Shown here piece by piece: positions 34,863 to 43,610 of a DNA stretch of 55,097 bases. The notes below the pieces were generated by a model. The model made no database searches, was not told the origin of the DNA, and worked only from the letters and a program-made list of their open reading frames with translations. Within the stretch, counting starts at the first letter, position 1. Every line of letters begins with the position of its first letter. Source of the DNA: Rhodocyclaceae bacterium UBA1310 (GTDB taxonomy: Bacteria > Pseudomonadota > Gammaproteobacteria > Burkholderiales > Rhodocyclaceae); contig DBTS01000039.1 in the NCBI GenBank assembly GCA_002307175.1, forward strand, positions 1 to 55,097. Direction: 5' to 3'. The position numbers and the translations under genes are program-made.

Positions 34863-36113
34863 TTACTTCGCGCCAGCAATGGCCGGTTCGGCCTGAGCAG
34901 AGACACCCTTGCTGCCGCGCCTGAGATCGGGCAGAAAGGCAGTCAGCAAGCCCAACAAAGGCAGGAAACCGCAGATGTTATAGACAAAATCGATGCCCTG
35001 TACATCAGCAAGCTTGCCCAGCAAAGCTGCACCCACGGCCCCCATGCCAAAGGAAAAACCGAAAAACAGGCCGGCCACCATCCCCACGCGGCCCGGCAGC
35101 AGCTCCTGCGCGTACACGATGATTGCCGAAAACGCCGAGGCAAGGATGAGACCGATGACAAAGCTCAGAATGGTTGTCGCCGTGAGGCCCACATGTGGCA
35201 TCAGCAGCGTGAAGGGAGCCACACCCAGGATCGACACCCAGATCACGCGTTTGCGCCCGATACGGTCGCCAATCGGGCCACCGATCACCGTGCCCAGCGC
35301 CACGGCAAACAGGAAGATGAAAAGATGGATCTGCGCGGCCTGTACCGACAACGCAAACTTGTGCATCAGATAGAAGGTGAAATAGCTCGACAGGCTTGCC
35401 AGATAAAAATACTTCGAGAACACCAGTGTCAGCAGGATGCCGATAGAGGCTGCCACCCGCCCGCGTGGCAGCCCGGACTCCGCCCCGCCCTGGCGCAGCT
35501 TCGCCTTGAAAGCCCCGCTCCGCTGCTGGTGTGCATACCAGCGGCCGACCCCCCATAGCACTGCCATCGCCAGCAGCGCCACGAGCGAGAACCAACCCAC
35601 GCTACCGCGCCCATTGGGCAATACGATCCAGGCGGTGAGCAGCGGCCCCAGCGCTGTGCCGGCATTGCCGCCCACCTGGAAGATGGACTGGGCCAGGCCG
35701 AACTTGCCGCCCGAAGCCATGCGTGCCACCCGCGAGGATTCCGGATGAAAGATCGACGAACCGCTCCCCACAAAAGCAGCGGCACACAACAGCCCACCAA
35801 AGGAAGAAGCGGTCGCCAGCATCAACAGGCCAAACAGCGTGCAGCACATGCCGCAGGCCAGCGAATAGGGCTTGGGATGGCGATCCGTGTACATCCCGAC
35901 CAGGGGTTGCAAGAGCGATGCAGTGGCCTGGAAGGTAAACGTGATAAGGCCGATCTGGGCGAAGTTCAGATGAAAATCCCCTTTGATCAGCGGATACATC
36001 GCCAGGATCAGCGACTGCATCATGTCGTTGAGAAAATGCGAAAGGCTGATCGCCCCCAATATCCGGTAAGTAGTTTCCTGCTTACCCGCGCCCGTTGCCA
36101 GCACCGCTGCCAT
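34863..36113 (-). CDS. fsr: MFS exporter, fosmidomycin-resistance (Fsr) type
   Basis: Twelve-helix major facilitator protein of 416 residues with strong resemblance to E. coli Fsr throughout: LGAISLSHFLNDMMQSLILA near the start, SSIFHPESSRVARMASGG near residue 130, and FSAIIVYAQELLPGRVGMV near 330. Fsr exports fosmidomycin, an inhibitor of DXP reductoisomerase; the natural substrate is unknown. The ATG at 36113 sits seven bases after GAGAGG; in-frame starts at 36119 and 36128 are less well placed. A divergent AraC regulator gene stands 109 bases away and probably controls it. Confidence 0.9.
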   Translation of the reverse strand: MAAVLATGAGKQETTYRILGAISLSHFLNDMMQSLILAMYPLIKGDFHLNFAQIGLITFTFQATASLLQPLVGMYTDRHPKPYSLACGMCCTLFGLLMLATASSFGGLLCAAAFVGSGSSIFHPESSRVARMASGGKFGLAQSIFQVGGNAGTALGPLLTAWIVLPNGRGSVGWFSLVALLAMAVLWGVGRWYAHQQRSGAFKAKLRQGGAESGLPRGRVAASIGILLTLVFSKYFYLASLSSYFTFYLMHKFALSVQAAQIHLFIFLFAVALGTVIGGPIGDRIGRKRVIWVSILGVAPFTLLMPHVGLTATTILSFVIGLILASAFSAIIVYAQELLPGRVGMVAGLFFGFSFGMGAVGAALLGKLADVQGIDFVYNICGFLPLLGLLTAFLPDLRRGSKGVSAQAEPAIAGAK

Positions 36114-36222
36114 ATCCATCCCTCTCAAGCGAATTCTGCCAATCCGAAATATCCGGTCTTTTTTTGTTGACCTTGACTATAAAGGAAGCGGAGTATTCCG
36201 GCCAACATCAAAAAGACAGTTT

Positions 36223-37032
36223 ATGTCTCAAAACAGCCAGCCCGCCTTCATCAGGACTTTACCTGCCTATCGCTCACTGCCGCGGCCGGTGGTTGCTCGC
36301 GTCGATTCACTCCGCCCCGGCACGCTGACGCCCTGGCACCACCATGACTGGTGGCAGCTCACCTATGCCGTCAGCGGCGTACTGGCTTTGGAAACCAGCG
36401 GTGAAAGCTTCATGGCGCCACCACAGCGGGCCATCTGGATTCCGCCGGGGCTGCAGCACAAAGCCACCAATGTTTCGCGCACCGAAATGCGCAGCCTCTA
36501 CATTGATTCAGCCCTGATGGCATGGGCGCCGCCGCGTTGCCGGGTCATCGCCATCAGCCCGCTGGTGCGCGAGCTGATTGTCGCCGTGAGTGCCCTGCCG
36601 GAAGATTACGACATTGCAGAGGCTGCCGGCAGACTGGTGCGGGTGCTGGTCGATCAGCTCTCCAGCATGCCCGAGGTGGCTTTCAACCTGCCCATGCCCG
36701 CCGAACCCCGCCTCGCAAAAATCTGCGCCGGCCTGCAGCTTGCCCCTGACGACTCACGCACCATCAGCGAATGGGGCAGACTCATCGGTTTGAGCGAGCG
36801 CTCGCTCACACGCCTCTTCATGCAGCAGACGGGGCTCAGCTTTGGCGACTGGCGCCAGCGCCTGCGCCTGCTGGTGGCGCTGGGCGGGCTCGAACAGGGA
36901 CGCCCGGTGACCCGCGTGGCGCTGGATTCAGGCTACGCATCACCCTCCGCCTTCATCGCAGCCTTTCGCCGCGCGTTTGGAGTCACCCCCACCGAAATGT
37001 TCAAACAGCATAGCGAAACTGTTGCCGGATGA
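36223..37032 (+). CDS. AraC-family regulator with cupin sensor domain
   Basis: A 269-residue transcription factor. The N-terminal cupin-type domain contains PWHHHDWWQLTYAVSG near residue 38 and PPQRAIWIPPGLQHKA near 67; the C-terminal 100 residues hold two helix-turn-helix motifs (GRLIGLSERSLTRLFMQQTG and VALDSGYASPSAFIAAFRR). This layout is that of the NimR/YeaM group, whose members control a divergent MFS exporter gene. It is divergent from the fsr-like gene, so it probably regulates it. No good ribosome-binding site precedes the ATG. Confidence 0.9.
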   Translation: MSQNSQPAFIRTLPAYRSLPRPVVARVDSLRPGTLTPWHHHDWWQLTYAVSGVLALETSGESFMAPPQRAIWIPPGLQHKATNVSRTEMRSLYIDSALMAWAPPRCRVIAISPLVRELIVAVSALPEDYDIAEAAGRLVRVLVDQLSSMPEVAFNLPMPAEPRLAKICAGLQLAPDDSRTISEWGRLIGLSERSLTRLFMQQTGLSFGDWRQRLRLLVALGGLEQGRPVTRVALDSGYASPSAFIAAFRRAFGVTPTEMFKQHSETVAG

Positions 37033-37136
37033 ACGGGAATCGAGCATTCCCCTCAAGTACAGTGCGCCATGAAGCGCGTCAGACGGTAGAATGGACCTTT
37101 GCAACCTTTTGCCGAAATGTTTCGGGAACGAACCAA

Positions 37137-38930
37137 GTGAGCACTCCTGATAAGAACACCGCCTCGGGCGCGGCACAGACGACCAACTTCCTTCGCAACA
37201 TTATTGATGCCGATCTGGCTGCCGACAAGTTTGTCGGGCGCGGCTGGGCCGGCCAGCCTGGCGAAGGAAGCCTTCACGATGCAGGATCGGCAGACCCCGC
37301 AAGAATTCGCACGCGCTTCCCGCCCGAACCGAATGGCTATCTCCACGTTGGCCACGCCAAGAGCATCTGCCTGAACTTCGGGCTGGCGCGTGACTACGCT
37401 GGCGTCTGCCACATGCGCTTCGATGACACGAACCCGGAAAAGGAAGACACGGAATACGTCAATTCCATCATCGACGCAATCCAGTGGATGGGCTTCTCCT
37501 GGGATGCCAACAACACCACGCACCTGTACTACGCCAGCAACTATTTCGATCACATGTTCCACGCTGCGGAACTGCTCATCGAACGCGGACTCGCCTATGT
37601 GGACCAGCAGACTGCCGAAGAAATGCGCGCCAATCGCGGCACCCTGACCGAAGCAGGCAAGGAGTCCCCCTGGCGCAACCGTACGGTCGAGGAAAACCTG
37701 CGCCTCTTCCACGAGATGCGCGATGGCAAGCACGCTGAAGGCACCCTGGTGCTGCGTGCCAAGGTCGACATGGCCTCGCCCAACATCAACATGCGCGATC
37801 CGGCGATCTATCGCATCCGCTTTGCTGAGCACCACAACACCGGCAACAAGTGGTGTGTGTACCCGATGTACACCTTTGCGCACCCCATCGAGGATGCCCT
37901 GGAACGCATCACGCATTCCATCTGCACGCTCGAATTCGAAGATCAGCGCCCGTTCTACGACTGGCTGCTGGCACAGCTGCGCGACGCCGGAATGTTCTCC
38001 GACCCGCTGCCCCATCAGTACGAATTTGCGCGCCTGAACCTCACTTATGTGATCACCAGCAAACGCAAGCTCATGCAGCTGGTCACCGAAAAGCACGTCG
38101 ATGGCTGGGATGACCCACGCATGCCGACCATCGTCGGCCTGCGCCGCCGTGGCTACACGCCAACAGCAATCCAGCTGTTCTGCGAACGCATCGGCGTCTC
38201 CAAGGGGGACACCTGGATCGACTACGCCATCCTCGAAAACGCCCTGCGTGATGACCGTGACGACAAGGCCGAACGTGCCATGGCCGTGCTCAACCCGGTC
38301 AAGCTCAAGCTCACTAACTGGGCCGAGATCTTCCCGAACGGCGAACAGGCTGATCGCTGCTTGGCCCCGCGCCACCCGCATCACGAAGAGATGGGTACGC
38401 GTGAATTCAATCTCACGCCGGAAGTATGGATCGAACGTGAAGACTTCCAAGAGGTGCCGGAGAAAGGCTATCGCCGCCTCTACCCGGGCAACCTCGTGCG
38501 TCTGAAGTATGGCTTCATCATCAAATGCTCGGGCTGTGAAAAGGATGCAGAGGGCAACATCACCGCTGTACTCGCCGAAATCCTGCCAGATTCCAAGAGC
38601 GGCACCCCCGGATCAGACGCCATCAAGGTCAAGGGCGTGGTGAGCTGGGTTTCGGTACCGGAAGGCATCCCGGCGGAAATCCGCCTGTATGACCGCCTGT
38701 TCATGAACCCGCAACCGGATGCCGGAGGCCGCAACTTCCTGGAGTCGATCAACCCGAACGCCAAGAAGATCGTGCAGACCTGGGTGGAACCCACTCTGGG
38801 CAATGTTGCAGCGGGGGTCAGCTTTCAGTTCGAACGTCACGGTTACTTCGTGACGGACCTCAAGGATCACGCCGCTGGCAGACTGGTGTTCAATCGCACA
38901 ACAACCCTCAAGGATAGCTGGGGCAAATAA
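37137..38930 (+). CDS. glnS: Glutaminyl-tRNA synthetase
   Basis: Class I synthetase charging tRNA-Gln, 597 residues from GTG 37137 (E. coli 554). The HIGH-type motif is in RFPPEPNGYLHVGHAKS, and the KMSKS-type loop reads ITSKRKL, with Thr where many have Met. Between the family's N-terminal helix (NFLRNIIDADLAADK) and the HIGH region there is an insertion of about 20 residues rich in Gly and Asp, not present in E. coli. Longer in-frame extensions exist to 37029 but would overlap the AraC gene. Start codon certainty is moderate because the ribosome-binding site is weak. Confidence 0.95.
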   Translation: MSTPDKNTASGAAQTTNFLRNIIDADLAADKFVGRGWAGQPGEGSLHDAGSADPARIRTRFPPEPNGYLHVGHAKSICLNFGLARDYAGVCHMRFDDTNPEKEDTEYVNSIIDAIQWMGFSWDANNTTHLYYASNYFDHMFHAAELLIERGLAYVDQQTAEEMRANRGTLTEAGKESPWRNRTVEENLRLFHEMRDGKHAEGTLVLRAKVDMASPNINMRDPAIYRIRFAEHHNTGNKWCVYPMYTFAHPIEDALERITHSICTLEFEDQRPFYDWLLAQLRDAGMFSDPLPHQYEFARLNLTYVITSKRKLMQLVTEKHVDGWDDPRMPTIVGLRRRGYTPTAIQLFCERIGVSKGDTWIDYAILENALRDDRDDKAERAMAVLNPVKLKLTNWAEIFPNGEQADRCLAPRHPHHEEMGTREFNLTPEVWIEREDFQEVPEKGYRRLYPGNLVRLKYGFIIKCSGCEKDAEGNITAVLAEILPDSKSGTPGSDAIKVKGVVSWVSVPEGIPAEIRLYDRLFMNPQPDAGGRNFLESINPNAKKIVQTWVEPTLGNVAAGVSFQFERHGYFVTDLKDHAAGRLVFNRTTTLKDSWGK

Positions 38931-39001
38931 GTGCATTGCCCGGTGTCGGCGGGAAACCCCGGCACCGGCACGGCATCGCGCCTGCCCTCCGTCTCAAGCC
39001 G

Positions 39002-40153
39002 ATGCCCAGAGAACGCCGAATCGCCCACCTCGATATGGATGCGTTCTACGCTTCCGTAGAGTTGCTGCGCTATCCGCATTTACGCGGGCAACCCGTGGTA
39101 ATCGGCGGCCGTAGCGTAGACGCCCCTGTCCAGCAGGCTGACGGCAGCTGGCATTACACCCGGCTGCGGGATTACAAGGGGCGTGGCGTCATCACCACCG
39201 CTACCTATGAGGCCCGTGCCAAGGGCGTTGGCTCAGCCATGGGCATCATGAAAGCCGCCAGACTCCTGCCCGATGGCATTCTCCTGCCCGTGGATTTTGA
39301 CAGCTACCGACACTACTCCCGCCTCTTCAAAGCTGCCGTGGCGAGCATTGCGCCCTGCATTGAAGATCGTGGCATCGATGAAATCTATATCGACCTTACC
39401 GAATTGGAGGGGAACAGCCACAGCATCGGCCAACGCATCAAGGATGCCGTGCGCGCGGCCACCGGCCTGTCGTGCTCGATCGGCGTCACGCCCAACAAGC
39501 TGCTCTCGAAGATCTGTTCGGATCTGGAGAAGCCGAACGGCCTGACGGTCCTTGGCTTGGAAGACATTCCTGCGCGCATCTGGCCGCTGGCGGTACGCAA
39601 GGTCAACGGCATCGGCCCGAAAGCAGAGCAGAAACTCCACTCGCTGGGCATCCAGACTATTGGAGAACTCGCTGCGGCTGACGCCCTGTGGCTGCAGCAG
39701 CAATTCGGCCAGCACTACGGTCTTTGGCTGTGGCAAGCCGCGCATGGCATCGACGAGCGTCCGGTGGTCACCAGTTCCGACCCGAAATCAGTGAGCAGGG
39801 AAACCACTTTTGAACGCGATCTGGATGTCCGCAATGATCGCGCCGAACTCACGAAAATTTTTACCGCCCTGTGCGTGCGCGTTGCCGCCGACCTGGAGCG
39901 CAAAGCCATTCTCGGCCGCACCATCGGGATCAAGCTGCGCTATGCGGATTTCAGCACTGTCACCCGCGACATCACCCTGCCTGAAGCCACTGCCGACGCC
40001 AGCACAATTCGCCGCGCTGCCAGCGAATGCCTCAAGCGGGTTCCCCTGGATCAGCGCCTGAGGCTGCTGGGAGTCCGCATAGGCCACCTGCAGAGCGCCG
40101 TACAGGGAGAAAACGCTGATGCCGAAAGCATTCAGCCCGGCCTGCCTTTCTAG
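39002..40153 (+). CDS. dinB: DNA polymerase IV (Y-family)
   Basis: Error-prone translesion polymerase, 383 residues (E. coli 351). Catalytic acidic residues are in IAHLDMDAFYASVE near residue 10 and in RGIDEIYID near 124. An extra loop of about 20 residues (VDAPVQQADGSWHYTRLRDY) follows VVIGGRS, a known difference in several Gram-negative relatives. The C-terminal QPGLPF is a likely beta-clamp binding motif. The ATG at 39002 is preferred over a TTG at 38936; the ribosome-binding site is weak. No LexA box was identified upstream. Confidence 0.94.
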   Translation: MPRERRIAHLDMDAFYASVELLRYPHLRGQPVVIGGRSVDAPVQQADGSWHYTRLRDYKGRGVITTATYEARAKGVGSAMGIMKAARLLPDGILLPVDFDSYRHYSRLFKAAVASIAPCIEDRGIDEIYIDLTELEGNSHSIGQRIKDAVRAATGLSCSIGVTPNKLLSKICSDLEKPNGLTVLGLEDIPARIWPLAVRKVNGIGPKAEQKLHSLGIQTIGELAAADALWLQQQFGQHYGLWLWQAAHGIDERPVVTSSDPKSVSRETTFERDLDVRNDRAELTKIFTALCVRVAADLERKAILGRTIGIKLRYADFSTVTRDITLPEATADASTIRRAASECLKRVPLDQRLRLLGVRIGHLQSAVQGENADAESIQPGLPF

Positions 40154-40463
40154 CCGCATTACGCCCTGGCGGGACAGTTTCACGGAGAAAGCCGGATCAG
40201 GTGGAGAATTGCGAAACAACACAAGGCAGATTTGGTAATAAGCACCATAGTATTTTGTAATTCCTTAGCGCAAGACAGGTTGTTAGGATGACTGTAACAG
40301 GGGCCTTCCCCCTGCACTGCTTGTTGCACTCACAGATTGAAGCAACGTAGTCCTGGTCTGGCACCGCCAATACTTCAGGCTCCGGGGCGATTCAGCTCTC
40401 GTGGAAATGCTGGCTCATTCTGTGTGGCACCCCGCTCACCCATTCACAGCACGGAGAAATTTC
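40154..40463 (+). other. 310-base gap before the amino-acid ABC genes
   Basis: No gene seen. The stretch is AT-rich in the middle (TTTGGTAATAAGCACC near 40231, with a TGGT/ACCA hairpin) and should carry the promoter of the ABC transporter genes, but no -35/-10 pair with correct spacing stands out. No sigma-54 GG-N10-GC element was found. A GGGG/CCCC hairpin lies near 40300. Confidence 0.5.
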
Positions 40464-41498
40464 ATGATATCCACATCTCTGCGACGTCTGCTGCCCCTCG
40501 CTCTGGCTCTCGGCGCCTTAACCAGCCCTGCGGCCCATGCCGGCAAAACCATTGATGCCATCAAGCAACGGGGCAGTGTTCAATGCGGGGTCAGTTCCGG
40601 CGTCGCCGGCTTCTCCCTGCCCGATAGCCAGGGTCATTGGTCGGGGCTTGATGTAGATGTCTGCCGGGCTATTGCGGCGGCCGTGCTGGGCGACGCCAAC
40701 AAGGTCGCCTTTGTGCCACTGAACTCCCAGCAACGTTTCAGCGCCCTGCAATCCGGCGAAGTCGATCTGCTGGCACGCAACACGAGCTGGACGCTCACGC
40801 GTGACGCCTCCCTGGGGCTGAGCTTTACCGGAGTGACGTACTACGACGGGCAGGGTTTCCTGGTGCCCAAGAAACTCAAGGTCACCAGCGCCAAACAACT
40901 CAAGAATGCCGAAATCTGCGTGCAGTCCGGCACCACCAATGAGAAGAATCTGGCGGACTATTTCCGCAACCTCAACATCAAAGTCAAGCCAGTCGTCTTC
41001 GAAGGGTTCGAAGCCTCGTTCAAAGCCTTCTTTGCAGGGCGTTGCCAGGCTTATACCACCGACATTTCCGGTCTGGCCGGCATCCGCAACAAGGAAGCAC
41101 CGAAGCCTGACGATTACGTGATTCTGCCGGAAGTCATTTCCAAGGAGCCACTGAGCCCGGCAGTCCGCCGGGGTGACGACGAGTGGTTCGCCATCGTCCG
41201 CTGGGTGCCTTTTGCCCTGATCGAGGCTGAGGAGTATGGCATCACCCGCGCCAATGTTGATTCCCTGCGCGCGAGCAGCAAAGATCCCGGCATCCAGCGC
41301 CTGCTTGGCACCGGCGAAGACTCCGGCAAGCTGCTCGGGCTTGATCGTGACTGGGCCTACCGTGCCATCAAGGCGGGCGGCAACTATGGGGAGATTTTCT
41401 CGCGCAATGTCGGCCCCGACTCCGTTCTGAAACTGCCACGGGGCCTTAACAACCTCTGGAACAAAGGCGGTATCCTGTATGCTCCGCCGATTCGCTAA
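40464..41498 (+). CDS. aapJ: General/polar amino-acid ABC transporter, substrate-binding protein
   Basis: Periplasmic binding protein of family 3, 344 residues, with a signal peptide ending near residue 26 (LTSPAAHAGKTI). The first lobe starts DAIKQRGSVQCGVSSGVAGF and contains SGLDVDVCRAIAAAVLG; LLARNTSWTLTRDASLG is characteristic of AapJ/BztA/YhdW proteins that bind several L-amino acids. A clear GGAGA precedes the ATG. It is followed by two permease genes. Substrate range is inferred from family only. Confidence 0.9.
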   Translation: MISTSLRRLLPLALALGALTSPAAHAGKTIDAIKQRGSVQCGVSSGVAGFSLPDSQGHWSGLDVDVCRAIAAAVLGDANKVAFVPLNSQQRFSALQSGEVDLLARNTSWTLTRDASLGLSFTGVTYYDGQGFLVPKKLKVTSAKQLKNAEICVQSGTTNEKNLADYFRNLNIKVKPVVFEGFEASFKAFFAGRCQAYTTDISGLAGIRNKEAPKPDDYVILPEVISKEPLSPAVRRGDDEWFAIVRWVPFALIEAEEYGITRANVDSLRASSKDPGIQRLLGTGEDSGKLLGLDRDWAYRAIKAGGNYGEIFSRNVGPDSVLKLPRGLNNLWNKGGILYAPPIR

Positions 41499-41516
41499 GA
41501 AGCTGTTCACGATCTG
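41498..41516. repeat. 19-base copy of the end of the 156-bp hairpin repeat
   Basis: AGAAGCTGTTCACGATCTG begins at the last base of the aapJ stop codon and is identical to the reverse complement of one end of the element at 53614-53769. It may be a remnant of an inserted copy, or the edge of a deleted one, between aapJ and aapQ. Confidence 0.65.
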
Positions 41517-41547
41517 ATCAGCCACACAACCCGACTTCCGCAATGTA

Positions 41548-42549
41548 ATGGATAGCCCGCATGCCCCCGCTGGCGCAAAACTGCGCAAAGCCCTTCGGCA
41601 ATGGATTCCCCAGATACTGCTGCTGGCAGCAGCGCTGGGGCTTTTGTGGTGGCTGGGGCATAACGTGCTTGAGAACATGCGGGCACGCGGAATCCAGGCC
41701 GGTTTCGGCTTTCTGAAGGAGCCTGCCGGGTTTGAGATCGGCGAATCCCTTCTGGATTACACGCCATCCCAGGCGATCTGGCGGGCCTTTCTGGTGGGCC
41801 TGCTCAACACCATCCGGGTGGCTCTGCCCGCCATCGTGCTCGCGACAATCCTCGGCACCCTGATCGGCCTGGGGCGGTTGTCGCAACAGAGCGGGCTTCG
41901 TGCAGCTTGCGGTGTCCTTGTCGAATCTCTGCGCAATATCCCGCTGTTATTGCAACTGCTCCTCTGCTACTTTGTGCTGACCAGCCTGCTCCCCGAAGCC
42001 AGCACGGCATGGCACCCGCTTCCCGGCGTGATGCTCTCGCAGAGTGGGCTGTTTCTGCCAGCATGGCGCTGCGAAGGGGCATGCCATTGGGAACTCCCGC
42101 GACTTGAAGGTTTCGGCATTGAAGGGGGCTTTGCCCTCACCCCCGAATACCTCGCAGTGCTGATCACCCTCACCCTCTATGCGGCAGTTTTCATCGCGGA
42201 GATCGTACGCGGCGGCATCCAGTCCGTTTCCATCGGCAAAATCAATGCCGCACGGGCGCTGGGGATGAAGCCCACGCAGATTCTGCGTTACATCGTGCTG
42301 CCCCTGGCGCTGAGAGCAATCGTGCCAGCGCTCACCAATCAATATCTGAACCTCACCAAGAATTCCTCACTTGCCGTAGCGGTGGGCTACCCCGATATCG
42401 TCTCGGTTGCCAACACCTCGCTGAATCAGAGCGGGCGGGCCTTTGAGTGCATCGTCATCGTGATGCTGATCTATCTGTGCCTGTCACTGCTCACCGCCCT
42501 GCTCATGAACCTCTACAACACTCGCGTGGCACTGAAGGGGAGCCAATGA
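41548..42549 (+). CDS. aapQ: Amino-acid ABC transporter permease, AapQ type
   Basis: Inner-membrane permease of 333 residues with about eight hydrophobic segments. The first region contains the AapQ-specific opening (GIQAGFGFLKEPAGFEIGES); the His/Glu/Gln/Arg/Lys/polar-type permease domain begins LVGLLNTIRVALPAIVLATI, and the EAA loop reads INAARALGMKPTQILRYIVLP near residue 233. The ATG is 49 bases after aapJ. It should form a heterodimer with AapM. Confidence 0.93.
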   Translation: MDSPHAPAGAKLRKALRQWIPQILLLAAALGLLWWLGHNVLENMRARGIQAGFGFLKEPAGFEIGESLLDYTPSQAIWRAFLVGLLNTIRVALPAIVLATILGTLIGLGRLSQQSGLRAACGVLVESLRNIPLLLQLLLCYFVLTSLLPEASTAWHPLPGVMLSQSGLFLPAWRCEGACHWELPRLEGFGIEGGFALTPEYLAVLITLTLYAAVFIAEIVRGGIQSVSIGKINAARALGMKPTQILRYIVLPLALRAIVPALTNQYLNLTKNSSLAVAVGYPDIVSVANTSLNQSGRAFECIVIVMLIYLCLSLLTALLMNLYNTRVALKGSQ

Positions 42550-43580
42550 AGCGCAGGCTCCACCTTGGTACGGCGGCCTGGATCATTCTGGCTCTCATTA
42601 TTCTCTGGCCGGTGACAAACTGGGGCCTGATACACGCGGTGTGGCATGCCGATCTACCCGCCTGCCGTGAGGCACGCGGCCTGGGAGCATGCTGGGGCGT
42701 TATCGCCGAAAAGCACCGCATGCTGCTCTTCGGTCGCTATCCATTTGATGAGCAGTGGCGCGCATGCCTAGCCACTCTGCTGATCGTGACCATGCTGCTG
42801 ATGGGCTGTTGGCGCAGACTCTGGAACCGCTTTGGCGTAGCAAGTGCTGCCGTCATGCTGGCCGCTGCGGTTTGCCTGATGGCTGGCGGCGTAGCCGGCC
42901 TCTCCCCTGTGCCCACCAAGGAGTGGGGAGGCTTGCCACTGACCCTGCTGATCTCGCTGGGCGGCACCCTGCTGGCTTTCCCGTTTGCCATTCTGCTGGC
43001 GCTGGGCCGGCGTTCTGCCCTGCCCCTGCTGCGCAGCTTATGCACAATTTATATCGAGCTGGTGCGTGGCGTGCCGCTCATCAGCCTGCTGTTTCTTGCC
43101 GCATTTCTCTTTCCGATGCTGCTGCCACCTTCCGTGCACATCGACATCCTGCCCCGCGTGATCCTCACCATTGCTGGTTTCGGTGCAGCCTATCTGGCTG
43201 AAGTCATCCGTGCCGGGCTGCAGGCCATCCCCGCTTCGCAGGCCGAAGCCGCCCGCGCGCTAGGCATGCGCGAATGGCAACTCAATGTTTACATCATCCT
43301 TCCGCAGGCGCTGCGCACCGCACTGCCGGCGCTCGTCAACAACTTCGTCGGTATCTTCAAAGATACCTCGCTGATTTCAATCGTCAGCCTGCATGAGCTC
43401 ACCGGCGCGCTGGCCATTTCTCTGGGCGGAGACGCAGACTGGCGGAGCTTCTATCTTGAGGGCTATCTCTTCGTTGCCAGCGTCTACTGGGTATTCTGTT
43501 TTGGCATCTCACGCTTCGCACGCAGCATGGAAAAACGCCTGCAGGGTTCCCGGCAGGCGTCATCTGATCCACAGCGCTGA
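42546..43580 (+). CDS. aapM: Amino-acid ABC transporter permease, AapM type
   Basis: Second permease, 344 residues; the ATG overlaps the aapQ stop by four bases, so translation is probably coupled. The EAA loop is AEAARALGMREWQLNVYIIL near residue 237, and the permease domain begins LPLTLLISLGGTLLAFPFAI near 136. In most genomes an ATPase gene (aapP) follows; here the next gene is on the other strand, so the ATPase must be supplied from elsewhere. The 3' end of the coding region also holds a terminator for the opposite strand. Confidence 0.93.
   Translation: MKRRLHLGTAAWIILALIILWPVTNWGLIHAVWHADLPACREARGLGACWGVIAEKHRMLLFGRYPFDEQWRACLATLLIVTMLLMGCWRRLWNRFGVASAAVMLAAAVCLMAGGVAGLSPVPTKEWGGLPLTLLISLGGTLLAFPFAILLALGRRSALPLLRSLCTIYIELVRGVPLISLLFLAAFLFPMLLPPSVHIDILPRVILTIAGFGAAYLAEVIRAGLQAIPASQAEAARALGMREWQLNVYIILPQALRTALPALVNNFVGIFKDTSLISIVSLHELTGALAISLGGDADWRSFYLEGYLFVASVYWVFCFGISRFARSMEKRLQGSRQASSDPQR
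43531..43560 (-). terminator. Terminator of the lipoprotein gene, inside aapM
   Basis: On the minus strand, ACGCCTGC pairs with GCAGGCGT across a ten-base loop and is followed by TTTTTCC. It stands 50 bases past the stop of the lipoprotein gene at 43611, within the last codons of aapM. The stem is GC-rich and perfect, so termination is likely. Confidence 0.7.
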
Positions 43581-43610
43581 CCCCACGGCCCGCGCGCCAG
43601 AAGCGATCAA

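Noticed and set aside
34863..36113. Fosmidomycin resistance as a device linked to dxr in the window
   Set aside because: dxr sits in the universal lipid/translation operon 10 kb away with other genes between; there is no sign that the two are functionally linked here.
37053..38450. 465-codon open frame on the minus strand
   Set aside because: Antisense shadow of glnS.
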